Assembly: GCA_900317625.1 (NCBI GenBank)
Contig: ONHK01000016.1
Coordinates: 1-50,224 of the forward strand
DNA length: 50,224 nt
Direction: 5' to 3'
Source of the DNA: an uncultured Treponema sp.
Lineage (GTDB): Bacteria; Spirochaetota; Spirochaetia; Treponematales; Treponemataceae
The translations under genes and the position numbers were made by a program. This document shows, piece after piece, positions 33,417 through 41,127 of this stretch (position 1 is its first letter; each line of letters starts with the position of its first letter). The notes under the pieces are model-generated. The model did not search any database, was not told the DNA's origin, and worked only from the letters and a program-made list of their open reading frames with translations.

Positions 33417-34028
33417 TTAATGAATTTTGTTCAACAGTCTATAGCATGATTGCCATATTTTAAAGCCTTTTTTCTTTGGATAAGATAAAATTTCTGTTTT
33501 TCCTAGTGAATCACAAGTTGTCAAATTCTGGGTATTATTGCTACAAAGCACAAGATTTTCAGTACCAACAGGAACAAGTTTTATCAGATTTTTAGGACAA
33601 TAAGAAACGCATTTTCCACAGCCGTTGCAAAGCTCATTTATTGCGGCAGTTCCATTTTTTATAAAAATAGCTTCCTGAGGGCAGACTTTCACGCAGTCTC
33701 CAAGCCCAAGACATGAAAAACGGCAATCGTTCTGTGAACTGTATGCTGAATTTATTATTGAGCATGACTGCCCTTTTTTTGCAGAAAGTTCTGGAGTTCT
33801 TTTAAAAGTTTTGTTACAGTTGCATAATACAACCGCCCGTTCTGAAACCTTGTATTTTTCCTCTGATTCATAAAGTTTCCTGAATTTATGTTCAGTTTCA
33901 GAAACAAGCATCTCGCTCTTTATGTTTGTCTGTTTTTTTAACGCAGGAACAAAAAACAACGCAAAAAACACAATCAGCAGCGAAAACAGAATAAAAATCG
34001 TGATTAAAAGAATAATTTTTAATATCAT
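33417..34028 (-). CDS. rnfB: RnfB-like ferredoxin subunit
   Basis: A 203-residue protein from the ATG at 34,028, which overlaps the rnfA stop as ATGA with AAGGA upstream. One N-terminal membrane helix (residues 1-25) is followed by CRFSCLGLGDCVKVCP (C-x3-C-x5-C-x3-CP) and CNGCGKCVSYCP, eight cysteines for two [4Fe-4S] clusters. The N-terminal Fe-S domain with CGxCGYPGC, present in standard RnfB, is absent. It is the last gene of the cluster. Confidence 0.85.
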   Translation of the reverse strand: MILKIILLITIFILFSLLIVFFALFFVPALKKQTNIKSEMLVSETEHKFRKLYESEEKYKVSERAVVLCNCNKTFKRTPELSAKKGQSCSIINSAYSSQNDCRFSCLGLGDCVKVCPQEAIFIKNGTAAINELCNGCGKCVSYCPKNLIKLVPVGTENLVLCSNNTQNLTTCDSLGKTEILSYPKKKGFKIWQSCYRLLNKIH

Positions 34029-34585
34029 GGAAGAATCCTTTGGTTTAGCCAAGAAACATTTCCAACAGCCAGAACTGTAACAATTATGGCAATGGAAACA
34101 AGAACCAGACTTTTTTTATTGCCATGAATTTGAAGCGTTCCAGCAATATCAATTCTTTTCTTTATAGAGTAAAGCAATGGAATCAAAATCAAAAAAGAAA
34201 TAAAACTACAGCAAGTGATAAGTACAACATCTACTATATTAAGACTTTCGTTTAAAGCAAGCAAAATAATCAAAAAGGAAAGGCTGAAATCAGAAGTTGA
34301 TTTTTTTGTCGCGATTCGTACCAAAGTTTCTATAAAAATTGAGATAATAAAGAAAATCAGCAACGCCGCAAAGGGATAAATTTCCTCAAGATTTAATGGA
34401 ATCAGAAAATATTTTAAAATCAGCCATGACAAAACGGATGTGCTTAAAACATTCACAAGAATTTTTATGACAGGCAGAAAAAGTTCATGGATTGAATCGC
34501 AGATTATCGTTGCAGAATTTAATCCCACACCATAAAGAATTACCGCTGAAGAAAAAAAGATATAATAAAAAGCTGTAAAAATCAC
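34025..34585 (-). CDS. rnfA: RnfA-like membrane subunit without its iron-sulfur cysteines
   Basis: A 186-residue protein with six membrane segments and the RnfA layout (LIPLN..., then IETLVR). In standard RnfA the membrane [2Fe-2S] cysteines lie in LGLC and TTNC motifs. Here the aligned positions read VGLN (Asn at residue 23) and ALNE (Glu at 113). It is co-transcribed with rnfE upstream (2-bp gap) and rnfB. Family assignment rests on topology, length and gene order. Confidence 0.8.
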   Translation of the reverse strand: MIFTAFYYIFFSSAVILYGVGLNSATIICDSIHELFLPVIKILVNVLSTSVLSWLILKYFLIPLNLEEIYPFAALLIFFIISIFIETLVRIATKKSTSDFSLSFLIILLALNESLNIVDVVLITCCSFISFLILIPLLYSIKKRIDIAGTLQIHGNKKSLVLVSIAIIVTVLAVGNVSWLNQRILP

Positions 34586-34587
34586 TG

Positions 34588-35196
34588 TCAGTTACCTGCC
34601 TTTTTTACAATTTGAAGTTTTTTTTCAATGCAAAGATACAATGAAAGAAGCAATGCAGTTAAAACCAAAGAACCTGGAATTGTGGCAAAAAAAGTTAAAA
34701 AAGAAATCTTTTCCGTTGAAAAAATCACAGTTTCAAAATGCTCCCCAAGAGCAGGAAGCGTTATTGTTCCAAACCCTGCAATATCCCGCAACAATGAGAC
34801 AACAAGAAGATAAGAAGCAAATCCCAGCGCGACCGGCATATTTTTAAGCAAAGATTCTTTCAGCGTCATATCGTTTTCTTCAAGCAGAAAAACTGTTGTG
34901 AATGTTGAAATCGACGGAAGAAAAATCACAAAACTTAGCTGCAACGCAATCACCGGCATAATCTGAATCAAAAGCTGCTTGTAAAAAACTGTAAAAAAAA
35001 TCACAAAACAAAGCATTATTGCCTGCTCTGTTTTTTCCAGATTCATTTTTTTTAAAAGACTTTTCAACAGAAGCCCAAAAAGCATAAGACAAATCAGCTC
35101 AACGGCAATTACAATTCCGCATACAAATCTTCCTGGTGCAACTATGACTATGGCACAAGTGGCCGCCATGTAAATTGAAATCGCTTTTCGTGTCAT
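34588..35196 (-). CDS. rnfE: RnfE-like membrane subunit with one cysteine motif lost
   Basis: A 202-residue membrane protein aligned to RnfE over its length (LLRDIAGFGTI matches the SLREIIGNGTL-type block; IFSTEKISFLTFFATIPGS matches the late loop). The first cysteine (AATC, residue 14) is possibly retained, but the second motif, normally TNC, reads FLPSISTFTT (residues 92-101). It overlaps rnfG by four bases (ATGA). Confidence 0.8.
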   Translation of the reverse strand: MTRKAISIYMAATCAIVIVAPGRFVCGIVIAVELICLMLFGLLLKSLLKKMNLEKTEQAIMLCFVIFFTVFYKQLLIQIMPVIALQLSFVIFLPSISTFTTVFLLEENDMTLKESLLKNMPVALGFASYLLVVSLLRDIAGFGTITLPALGEHFETVIFSTEKISFLTFFATIPGSLVLTALLLSLYLCIEKKLQIVKKAGN

Positions 35197-35681
35197 TTTT
35201 TGCTCCTTTCAACTTTTTCAGCTTCTTGTATTACAGAAGGAAGTCGCTCAAGCCAATACGAGATGCTTGAGTCCGCATAATTTTCCTCAAGAAGTTTTTT
35301 TATTCTTCCATGAACTGCTGAATATCCAATAAATTCAGCACCTTTTGCATTATTGTAAACAAAGACAGCAGGCATATGACCGTATAAAGTTGTGATTCTT
35401 ATTATTATCGCATAATATTTTTCCGCGGAATCATTGCTTCTTGCCTCAAAAAGATTTGCGCTTGTTGAAAATGGAGAATTCAGCGGAATAGAATTTCCAA
35501 CCGTCCATGCATCGGGATATTTTTCATCAAGGACATTCTGAACGCTTTGCTTTAAGCCGGAATCCCATTTTTTTTCAGAAAGTTTTATCATTCCAATCAG
35601 AACTGCAAGAAAAAAAACAAGAATTCCAATAAAACATCCAAAAATGCGCCAGAATTTTTTCTGATTTTCCTTATTTATCAT
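35193..35681 (-). CDS. rnfG: RnfG-like subunit without the flavinylation motif
   Basis: A 162-residue protein with one N-terminal membrane helix (residues 10-32) and a short soluble domain. Position in the C-D-G-E-A-B order identifies it. The standard SGATxTS flavinylation motif, which receives FMN on threonine, is absent; the C-terminal end (DSSISYWLERLP) has no match. It is shorter than usual (~180-210). If it is RnfG, it cannot carry covalent FMN in the usual way. Confidence 0.65.
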   Translation of the reverse strand: MINKENQKKFWRIFGCFIGILVFFLAVLIGMIKLSEKKWDSGLKQSVQNVLDEKYPDAWTVGNSIPLNSPFSTSANLFEARSNDSAEKYYAIIIRITTLYGHMPAVFVYNNAKGAEFIGYSAVHGRIKKLLEENYADSSISYWLERLPSVIQEAEKVERSKK

Positions 35682-35694
35682 TCAAAAGCTCCAT

Positions 35695-36786
35695 TTAAAG
35701 TTCTTTTTGTTCTTCTGCTTCAATCTTTCTGAAAGTCTCAAGTTTTTTTCTTAAAGAAAGCCTATCTCTTCGGCTTTCCCATTGCTGAATTACAATTGAA
35801 AAAATATTTGAAACAAGAACTGTAAAAATAAGTCCACAAGGCGAAGTTCCCGGGCCTGCAATCAGAAATGCTGTTATTCCTGCCAGAAAACCGTAAATAA
35901 TTTTCCCTGTAAGCGAAATAGGAATCGTTCCGTACCAGCTTAAAACAAAAACCGCAAAAAAAATCGTTCCGCCTGTAAGAAGCGCAAGCAGCATATCGCC
36001 CTGAAAAGCGACCCCATTGCAAATCACCGGAGAAACAAAACGGACAAGAGCAAGATAAACAGCAAGAAAAATTCCCGGAATAACGCATTTTACAGAATTT
36101 CCTGCAAAAAGAATCACAGACGAAACAAGAGTGACAAAGTTGAATCTAAACGCTGGAATAATCGACTGGTTGTCCCAAAACAAAGAAACGTAACCGTTCG
36201 GAATAGAAACTTTAAAAAGTCTGAACACAGAAGCGTTCAATGCGTCAGTAATTTCCGTGTCAAACGCGTATTGCGGAAGCGTTCCATTTTCAATCAATGT
36301 CTGAGAAGGATTCCTTAAGGAAAGAATATCCATATTCACTAAATATGACGGAAAAAGCCTTGCTCCGATAATCCAAAGAACAACAACTGAAAAAACAGCC
36401 GGATTTACCCACGCATACGAAAATCCGCCGAAAAAGTGCTTTACAACAAGCATTGTAAAAAAAATCGCAAAAAGCACAGTCAGCGGCGAATAGGTTGAAG
36501 GAATTAAAAGTCCAGCAATCATTCCGTGGGCAACGCTTACAATAAAAGAATATTCATCATTGTCTTCATTATGAAAAAGTTTGTGGCTAAAAAAATCTGC
36601 GCCTAATGAACCAAGAACTGCCGCAAGCACAATAAGAAGAGAACTGTAACTTTTTGAAATAAACAGCAGCACAATCTGAATCAACAGAAGCGCAATCATT
36701 TTTGTGGCTTCCATCGCAACAGAGTCGGTTATATATTTAAAAGGTCGTATAAGAACATTTCTTGTAAGTTTAGTGTTATTTTTCAT
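35695..36786 (-). CDS. rnfD: RnfD-like membrane subunit without the flavinylation motif
   Basis: A 363-residue protein from the ATG at 36,786, 7 nt after AAGGA; longer starts overlap rnfC further. It has about ten membrane segments and clear RnfD/NqrB signatures (VKHFFGGFSYAWVNPAVF, and GTSPCGLIFTVLVSN). The standard SGAT threonine for covalent FMN is replaced by DALNASVF. RnfD/NqrB-like proteins form the membrane core of an ion-pumping complex. Confidence 0.85.
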   Translation of the reverse strand: MKNNTKLTRNVLIRPFKYITDSVAMEATKMIALLLIQIVLLFISKSYSSLLIVLAAVLGSLGADFFSHKLFHNEDNDEYSFIVSVAHGMIAGLLIPSTYSPLTVLFAIFFTMLVVKHFFGGFSYAWVNPAVFSVVVLWIIGARLFPSYLVNMDILSLRNPSQTLIENGTLPQYAFDTEITDALNASVFRLFKVSIPNGYVSLFWDNQSIIPAFRFNFVTLVSSVILFAGNSVKCVIPGIFLAVYLALVRFVSPVICNGVAFQGDMLLALLTGGTIFFAVFVLSWYGTIPISLTGKIIYGFLAGITAFLIAGPGTSPCGLIFTVLVSNIFSIVIQQWESRRDRLSLRKKLETFRKIEAEEQKEL

Positions 36787-38092
36787 CATCTGTTCCTTTT
36801 TCTTTTTTAGACTGGGCAAATTCGTAAATCCGCTGGCTTAAAGGCAATCTTGAAGGACAGACAGAATTACAGAGTCCGCAGTCCGAACAATAATCCGCGG
36901 AATCAAGGTAATCTGCTGAAGCAATCATTCCGTTTCTTATGTATCTGTAGATAATATCAGGAGATAATTTGCTTGGACAAACCCGGCGGCAATTTCCGCA
37001 CCGGATGCAAACTGTTTGCCTTTGGTCAGGACATTGCATTTTTGGAATAAATGTTACAGATTTTACATATTTTGTAACAGGCGCATCGAGCGTTCCTGCG
37101 GAAACACCGGAAATCATTCCGTTAACGATAATTCCTTCCGGATTTTTTAAGAATCCGCCGCATTGTTCAGCAAGCATTCTGAATGTTGTTCCAACCGGAA
37201 CTCTTAAAATTCCGCTGGCAGGAATGCAGTCTCCATTAACATGAACAAGCCGGTTTATTACAGGCGTATTGAATTTTACACAATCCTGAAGCTCAAGAAC
37301 AGTTGTTGCGTCAACAAATAAATCATACTTTGTGATTCTATTGAAAGGCTGGAGTTTTGCTTTTCTTTTTATTTCTGTGCAGAGATTTTTTTTGTATGTC
37401 GCAGGATAATCTCTGGAATTCAGCTTTAAAAAATAAGTCGGAACATCAAACGGATTGAAAATTTCCGGCTTTTCAAAATTATTGTCTGTAACAAGAACAA
37501 TTCCGTCAGCATCAATTGCTTTTATAAGGATTCGTATTCCTTCATTGATTTTATCCTGATAAAGATTTGAAAGAATTCCATCAATCATACGCGACGGATC
37601 GTCATCGAAAAGCCGAACAATCACAAGACGATTTTTATGTTTTCTTACTTCCTCAAGATTTTCCGCAAGATATTCAGGCTTGTCAGTTATAAAAGTGTTC
37701 AGAATCCCCTTCTCTGCGACATTGTTTATGATTTCAGACTGAGTTAAAGTCCGCACATCAACTTCTTTTCTTTTTTTTCCAAGATATTTAAAGCTTCCCT
37801 GCAGACGGATTTTTACAGTTTCAATTATTTTTCCGCTCGGCGAAGGATTCAGTAGAATCTGCTCAACAATTCCCGGAACAGAAGAATAAACATAATGAGA
37901 AAAAACTGATTTTTTATCTTTGAATTCCGCAAGGACTTGTCCTTCCTCAACATGTTCACCGACCTGCACAAGGCATTTTCCATCAATTTCAGAATCTTGA
38001 TTCAATGGAATATAAACTTCTTTTGGAATAAAGCCATTTACAGTTAATTTATAGGAATTCTTTTTTACAGCATTAAGTTTTGGAAAAATCAT
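36776..38092 (-). CDS. rnfC: RnfC-like subunit without the NADH/FMN motif
   Basis: A 438-residue protein from the ATG at 38,092 (ATGA overlap with the upstream gene, GGGAG 5 nt upstream). Residues ~20-85 are an RnfC N-terminal barrel, ~260-300 an SLBB domain (NGDCIPASGILRVPVGTTF), and CIRCGNCRRVCP plus CSDCGLCNSVCP bind two [4Fe-4S] clusters. The GLGGAGFPT dinucleotide/FMN motif and the ECEPY motif are replaced (GILNTFITDKPE and FDDDPSRM). The complex may therefore not use NADH. Confidence 0.85.
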   Translation of the reverse strand: MIFPKLNAVKKNSYKLTVNGFIPKEVYIPLNQDSEIDGKCLVQVGEHVEEGQVLAEFKDKKSVFSHYVYSSVPGIVEQILLNPSPSGKIIETVKIRLQGSFKYLGKKRKEVDVRTLTQSEIINNVAEKGILNTFITDKPEYLAENLEEVRKHKNRLVIVRLFDDDPSRMIDGILSNLYQDKINEGIRILIKAIDADGIVLVTDNNFEKPEIFNPFDVPTYFLKLNSRDYPATYKKNLCTEIKRKAKLQPFNRITKYDLFVDATTVLELQDCVKFNTPVINRLVHVNGDCIPASGILRVPVGTTFRMLAEQCGGFLKNPEGIIVNGMISGVSAGTLDAPVTKYVKSVTFIPKMQCPDQRQTVCIRCGNCRRVCPSKLSPDIIYRYIRNGMIASADYLDSADYCSDCGLCNSVCPSRLPLSQRIYEFAQSKKEKGTDDEK

Positions 38093-39462
38093 TTCAGCTC
38101 CCATCTTTTTGTAGTCAAATAAAAACTCAGCGGAACAAAGAATGCAATTATCAAAATTATTATCATAATTAAAGAAACATTTTGTAAACCGGAAGTAACA
38201 TATCCAAATCTTGCATGCTTTCCCTGAGAGACAAGCATTTTCTCCAAAGCCGGATAATCCAGGTTTTCAATTTCTTTTACCGTATTCATCTTGAATTTAT
38301 CATTATAATAAATTGAGCTGACAGATTCATGGATAAATCCGTCTTTTTTCTGGAAATTTTTAAAAATAACAGCATCATTCGATGTTTTTTTATTGAGTGA
38401 ACGATACGGAAAGGTCATTGCTTCCCATTTCCACGCAATAAAATCATTGATTCCCGGCAAATTCTGAACTGCAGCACCGCTGGAAGGAAGCTGAATTCCG
38501 CTGATTTTTTCATTTTTAAAAACCGAGCTGAAATTTGAAGAGAAAACCGCCGAAACAAGAATCGCAAGAACCGAAAGCGCACAGACAGGCAGAAGATTTC
38601 TATTTTTTTTCGTCATAATCCTGATTGAAAATGCTGTCCTTATGTTGACGGGATTAAACGAATATTTTGAATCAATTTTCTGTTTTACATTTTTGTAAAG
38701 AAGAAAAACTGAGATTTCAGAAAAAATCATCATCAGAAAGAATAAACCAGCCTGAATTTTTGTGAAAACTATGCACAAAAAACTTGTTCCAAAAATTGTC
38801 AAAAGCATCACATTTTTTAAAAGTTTTTTCGCGGAATTTTTCCGTCCCCAGAATTTTATGTAAAAAAACAGGAAAAGTTCAAAAAGACACAGTCCCGCAG
38901 AAACAGAACTGAACGGCATCATAAAAGAAAAAATCACAGGAAACACAAAAAGAAGCGCGCATAAAATCTGGTTTTCAGAAAAAAACACAAGCAGAATTGA
39001 AAAAGCGACTACAATTACAATAGAAAAAGCCGGAAAACTTGCCGCGGCATTTATTCCTGCAGAAGCTCCTTTTTCAGAGATTTTCTGAACTGCATTTTCC
39101 GCAGACTTTAAATCTTCTTCCGGAACATAAAAAACATTATTTTTCCTTGTTTTATCAAAGAAAAATCCCATCCGGTCCTTTAAATATGTTGATTTTTCCA
39201 GGTTTGATTTTGCAAGCGCAACTTCCGGCGAATTTTCATTCAGATTCAAAGGAACTTTTTGGTTTTCACTTGAAATAACGTTTTTGCAGCCATTTTTCTT
39301 CAGAATTTCAACAACAGTTTCTGCAGGAAAATCATTTGCGACAAAAATAATATCATAACCTTTAAAAAACTTAGAAACCGGAGCAACTCTACAGCAGTTC
39401 ATTACAAAAACCGAGAAAAAAATTATAAAAGATGGCAAAATATACTTTTTTAAAACAGGCAT
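38089..39462 (-). CDS. Unknown membrane protein heading the rnf-like cluster
   Basis: A 457-residue protein with no family I recognise. It has a signal-like N-terminus (residues 5-24), an extracytoplasmic domain (~30-135), a block of six to seven membrane helices (~140-300), another extracytoplasmic region (~315-425) and a final helix. It overlaps rnfC by four bases, so it is translated together with the complex. Its N-terminal soluble part (GYDIIFVANDFPAETVVEIL) recalls a small alpha/beta fold. It may be an assembly or accessory subunit of the Rnf-like complex; that is inference from position. Confidence 0.7.
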   Translation of the reverse strand: MPVLKKYILPSFIIFFSVFVMNCCRVAPVSKFFKGYDIIFVANDFPAETVVEILKKNGCKNVISSENQKVPLNLNENSPEVALAKSNLEKSTYLKDRMGFFFDKTRKNNVFYVPEEDLKSAENAVQKISEKGASAGINAAASFPAFSIVIVVAFSILLVFFSENQILCALLFVFPVIFSFMMPFSSVSAGLCLFELFLFFYIKFWGRKNSAKKLLKNVMLLTIFGTSFLCIVFTKIQAGLFFLMMIFSEISVFLLYKNVKQKIDSKYSFNPVNIRTAFSIRIMTKKNRNLLPVCALSVLAILVSAVFSSNFSSVFKNEKISGIQLPSSGAAVQNLPGINDFIAWKWEAMTFPYRSLNKKTSNDAVIFKNFQKKDGFIHESVSSIYYNDKFKMNTVKEIENLDYPALEKMLVSQGKHARFGYVTSGLQNVSLIMIIILIIAFFVPLSFYLTTKRWELK

Positions 39463-39471
39463 AGAACTTTG

Positions 39472-39951
39472 TTAAAGGAAAGAGTACGCAAGACCTATGA
39501 ATATTCCCAAGATACAGCCGAGCGTTACTTCCATCGGAGTATGACCGTTCACTTCTTTTATTGATTTGTATTCAATCAGTTTATTTTCATCAAGTTTTTT
39601 TCCGATTTCGTTTATTTTTCTTGCCTGAATTCCACTGGAGCGCCGAACACCAACCGCATCTCTTACAGTTACCATAAGAAAACACAATGAAAGAATAAAA
39701 ATATCAGAGTCAAGTCCATTTCTGATTCCTATTGTAGTGCAAAGCGATGCAACCAAAGCCGAATGACTTGAAGGAAGTCCGCCAGTTTTCCAGATAAGAC
39801 TTTCGGCAAGCTCATATATGCTATGAATTTTTCCATATAATATTGAAATTACGGTCTTTAAAAATTGAGCACAAAACCAGCTTGAAATACTCGCAAGAAG
39901 AACCGGATTTTGCAACAATTGTCTTATTTGCTCACTCAAAACATTCAGCAT
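39472..39951 (-). CDS. Divergent PAP2-family (DUF212) membrane protein
   Basis: A 159-residue membrane protein with the divergent PAP2 signatures WKTGGLPSSHSALVA (~residue 50), VRDAVGVRRSSGIQA (~85) and GHTPMEVTLGCILGI (~138). Related proteins are acid phosphatases or lipid phosphatases; the function of this subgroup is not settled. It precedes the unknown membrane protein by 10 bp, so it is likely the first gene of that operon. It is divergent from rluC. Confidence 0.88.
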   Translation of the reverse strand: MLNVLSEQIRQLLQNPVLLASISSWFCAQFLKTVISILYGKIHSIYELAESLIWKTGGLPSSHSALVASLCTTIGIRNGLDSDIFILSLCFLMVTVRDAVGVRRSSGIQARKINEIGKKLDENKLIEYKSIKEVNGHTPMEVTLGCILGIFIGLAYSFL

Positions 39952-40073
39952 ATCAATTATTTTATCATTACAACTCTAAATTTACTAGTGGAATAAAAGA
40001 AAAATATCTGATTCAGTACAGAAATTGAATGAACTGCCAGAAAAAGCGCGGCAATTTGCCTGAACATTTATTC

Positions 40074-40102
40074 TTGTACCTCAATTATTTTCTTCATATA
40101 AT
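40074..40102 (+). promoter_or_regulatory. rluC promoter, leaderless type
   Basis: TTGTAC (40,074-40,079), a 17-bp spacer and TATAAT (40,097-40,102). The ATG at 40,109 is 6 nt past the -10, which leaves no room for a Shine-Dalgarno. Confidence 0.8.
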
Positions 40103-40108
40103 AAAAAA

Positions 40109-41119
40109 ATGGAATTCAAAGAATTTACGGCCGGTGCAGATGATAATGACCGCAGACTAGACAGAGTTATCCGAAAAATCGCGGAAAAAGAAAATCTTTC
40201 TGGCTTGTACAAAGCGCTCAGAAAAGGACTTATCCGGCTAAATGGAAAAAAAACTGATGTTTCAGAACATGTTTTCGAAGGTGACAAAATAAGAATTCCA
40301 GACTTTCTTCTAAAAAAAGAGGATGAAAATTCTTTTCTGGCAAACAGCCAAAAATCAGAATTAAAAAACGGACCGGAAAAAACAAAGGCTGATTTTCAGA
40401 TAATTTTTCAGAACGAGGATTTTCTTTTCATCAACAAACCTTATGACATTCCAGTTCATGGCGCTTCAAATTCCCTTGAAAAAACTGTTGTCGATTTTTA
40501 CAGAAACAATTTTCCGCAAAAAAAATCAATATCATTTACACCTGGACCAGTTCACCGCCTGGACAGAAAAACCACAGGAATCCTTGCATTTTCAATGAGC
40601 CTGACCGGAGCAAGATGGTTTTCGGAAAATATTGCAAATCATTCTATAAAAAAAATCTATACAGCCGTTGTTCAGGGAAAAGTTTTGGAACCGCAATGCT
40701 GGACAGACTATATTTCAAAAGAATATTCTGAAAGCAAGGCGTTCCAGACTGTAAAAATTTATGCAGGCGATGAAATACAGGAAAATTCTGCCGCTCAAAA
40801 AAAATCTCTTTTGGCAAAGACAAAAATTTTTCCAGTAAAATATTTTGAATACAAAAAAAATCCATGCACACTTGTAAACATTGAAATTGAAACTGGCAGA
40901 ACCCATCAGATTCGTTCCCAGGCCGCATTTCATGGTTTTCCACTTTTGGGCGACACAGCTTACGGCGGAACTAAAATATCAGCGGAACAGGATTTTTTTC
41001 TTCATGCAAAGACGCTCGTTTTTCCAGAAGAAAGACTTCCGGGACTTCCAGAAAAATTTGAGGCAAATCTTCCTTTTGCATTTGAAAAATTTTGCAAAAC
41101 TGACCTGTTGAATATATAA
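40109..41119 (+). CDS. rluC: RluC-like 23S rRNA pseudouridine synthase
   Basis: A 336-residue protein with an S4 domain (~10-65) and catalytic motif HRLDRKTTG (Asp152), followed by ETGRTHQIRSQAAFHG. It matches the RluC group in length and domain order and acts on 23S rRNA uridines. It is the third RluA-family gene in this window and the only one on the plus strand. It is followed 8 bp later by the ATP-binding gene, which has its own promoter inside the end of rluC. Confidence 0.85.
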   Translation: MEFKEFTAGADDNDRRLDRVIRKIAEKENLSGLYKALRKGLIRLNGKKTDVSEHVFEGDKIRIPDFLLKKEDENSFLANSQKSELKNGPEKTKADFQIIFQNEDFLFINKPYDIPVHGASNSLEKTVVDFYRNNFPQKKSISFTPGPVHRLDRKTTGILAFSMSLTGARWFSENIANHSIKKIYTAVVQGKVLEPQCWTDYISKEYSESKAFQTVKIYAGDEIQENSAAQKKSLLAKTKIFPVKYFEYKKNPCTLVNIEIETGRTHQIRSQAAFHGFPLLGDTAYGGTKISAEQDFFLHAKTLVFPEERLPGLPEKFEANLPFAFEKFCKTDLLNI

Positions 41120-41120
41120 T
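41092..41120 (+). promoter_or_regulatory. Promoter of the ATP-binding/Asp23 gene, leaderless type
   Basis: TTGCAA (41,092-41,097), a 17-bp spacer and TATAAT (41,115-41,120), with the ATG at 41,128, only 7 nt past the -10. It lies across the end of rluC. Confidence 0.75.
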
Positions 41121-41127
41121 TAATTTT

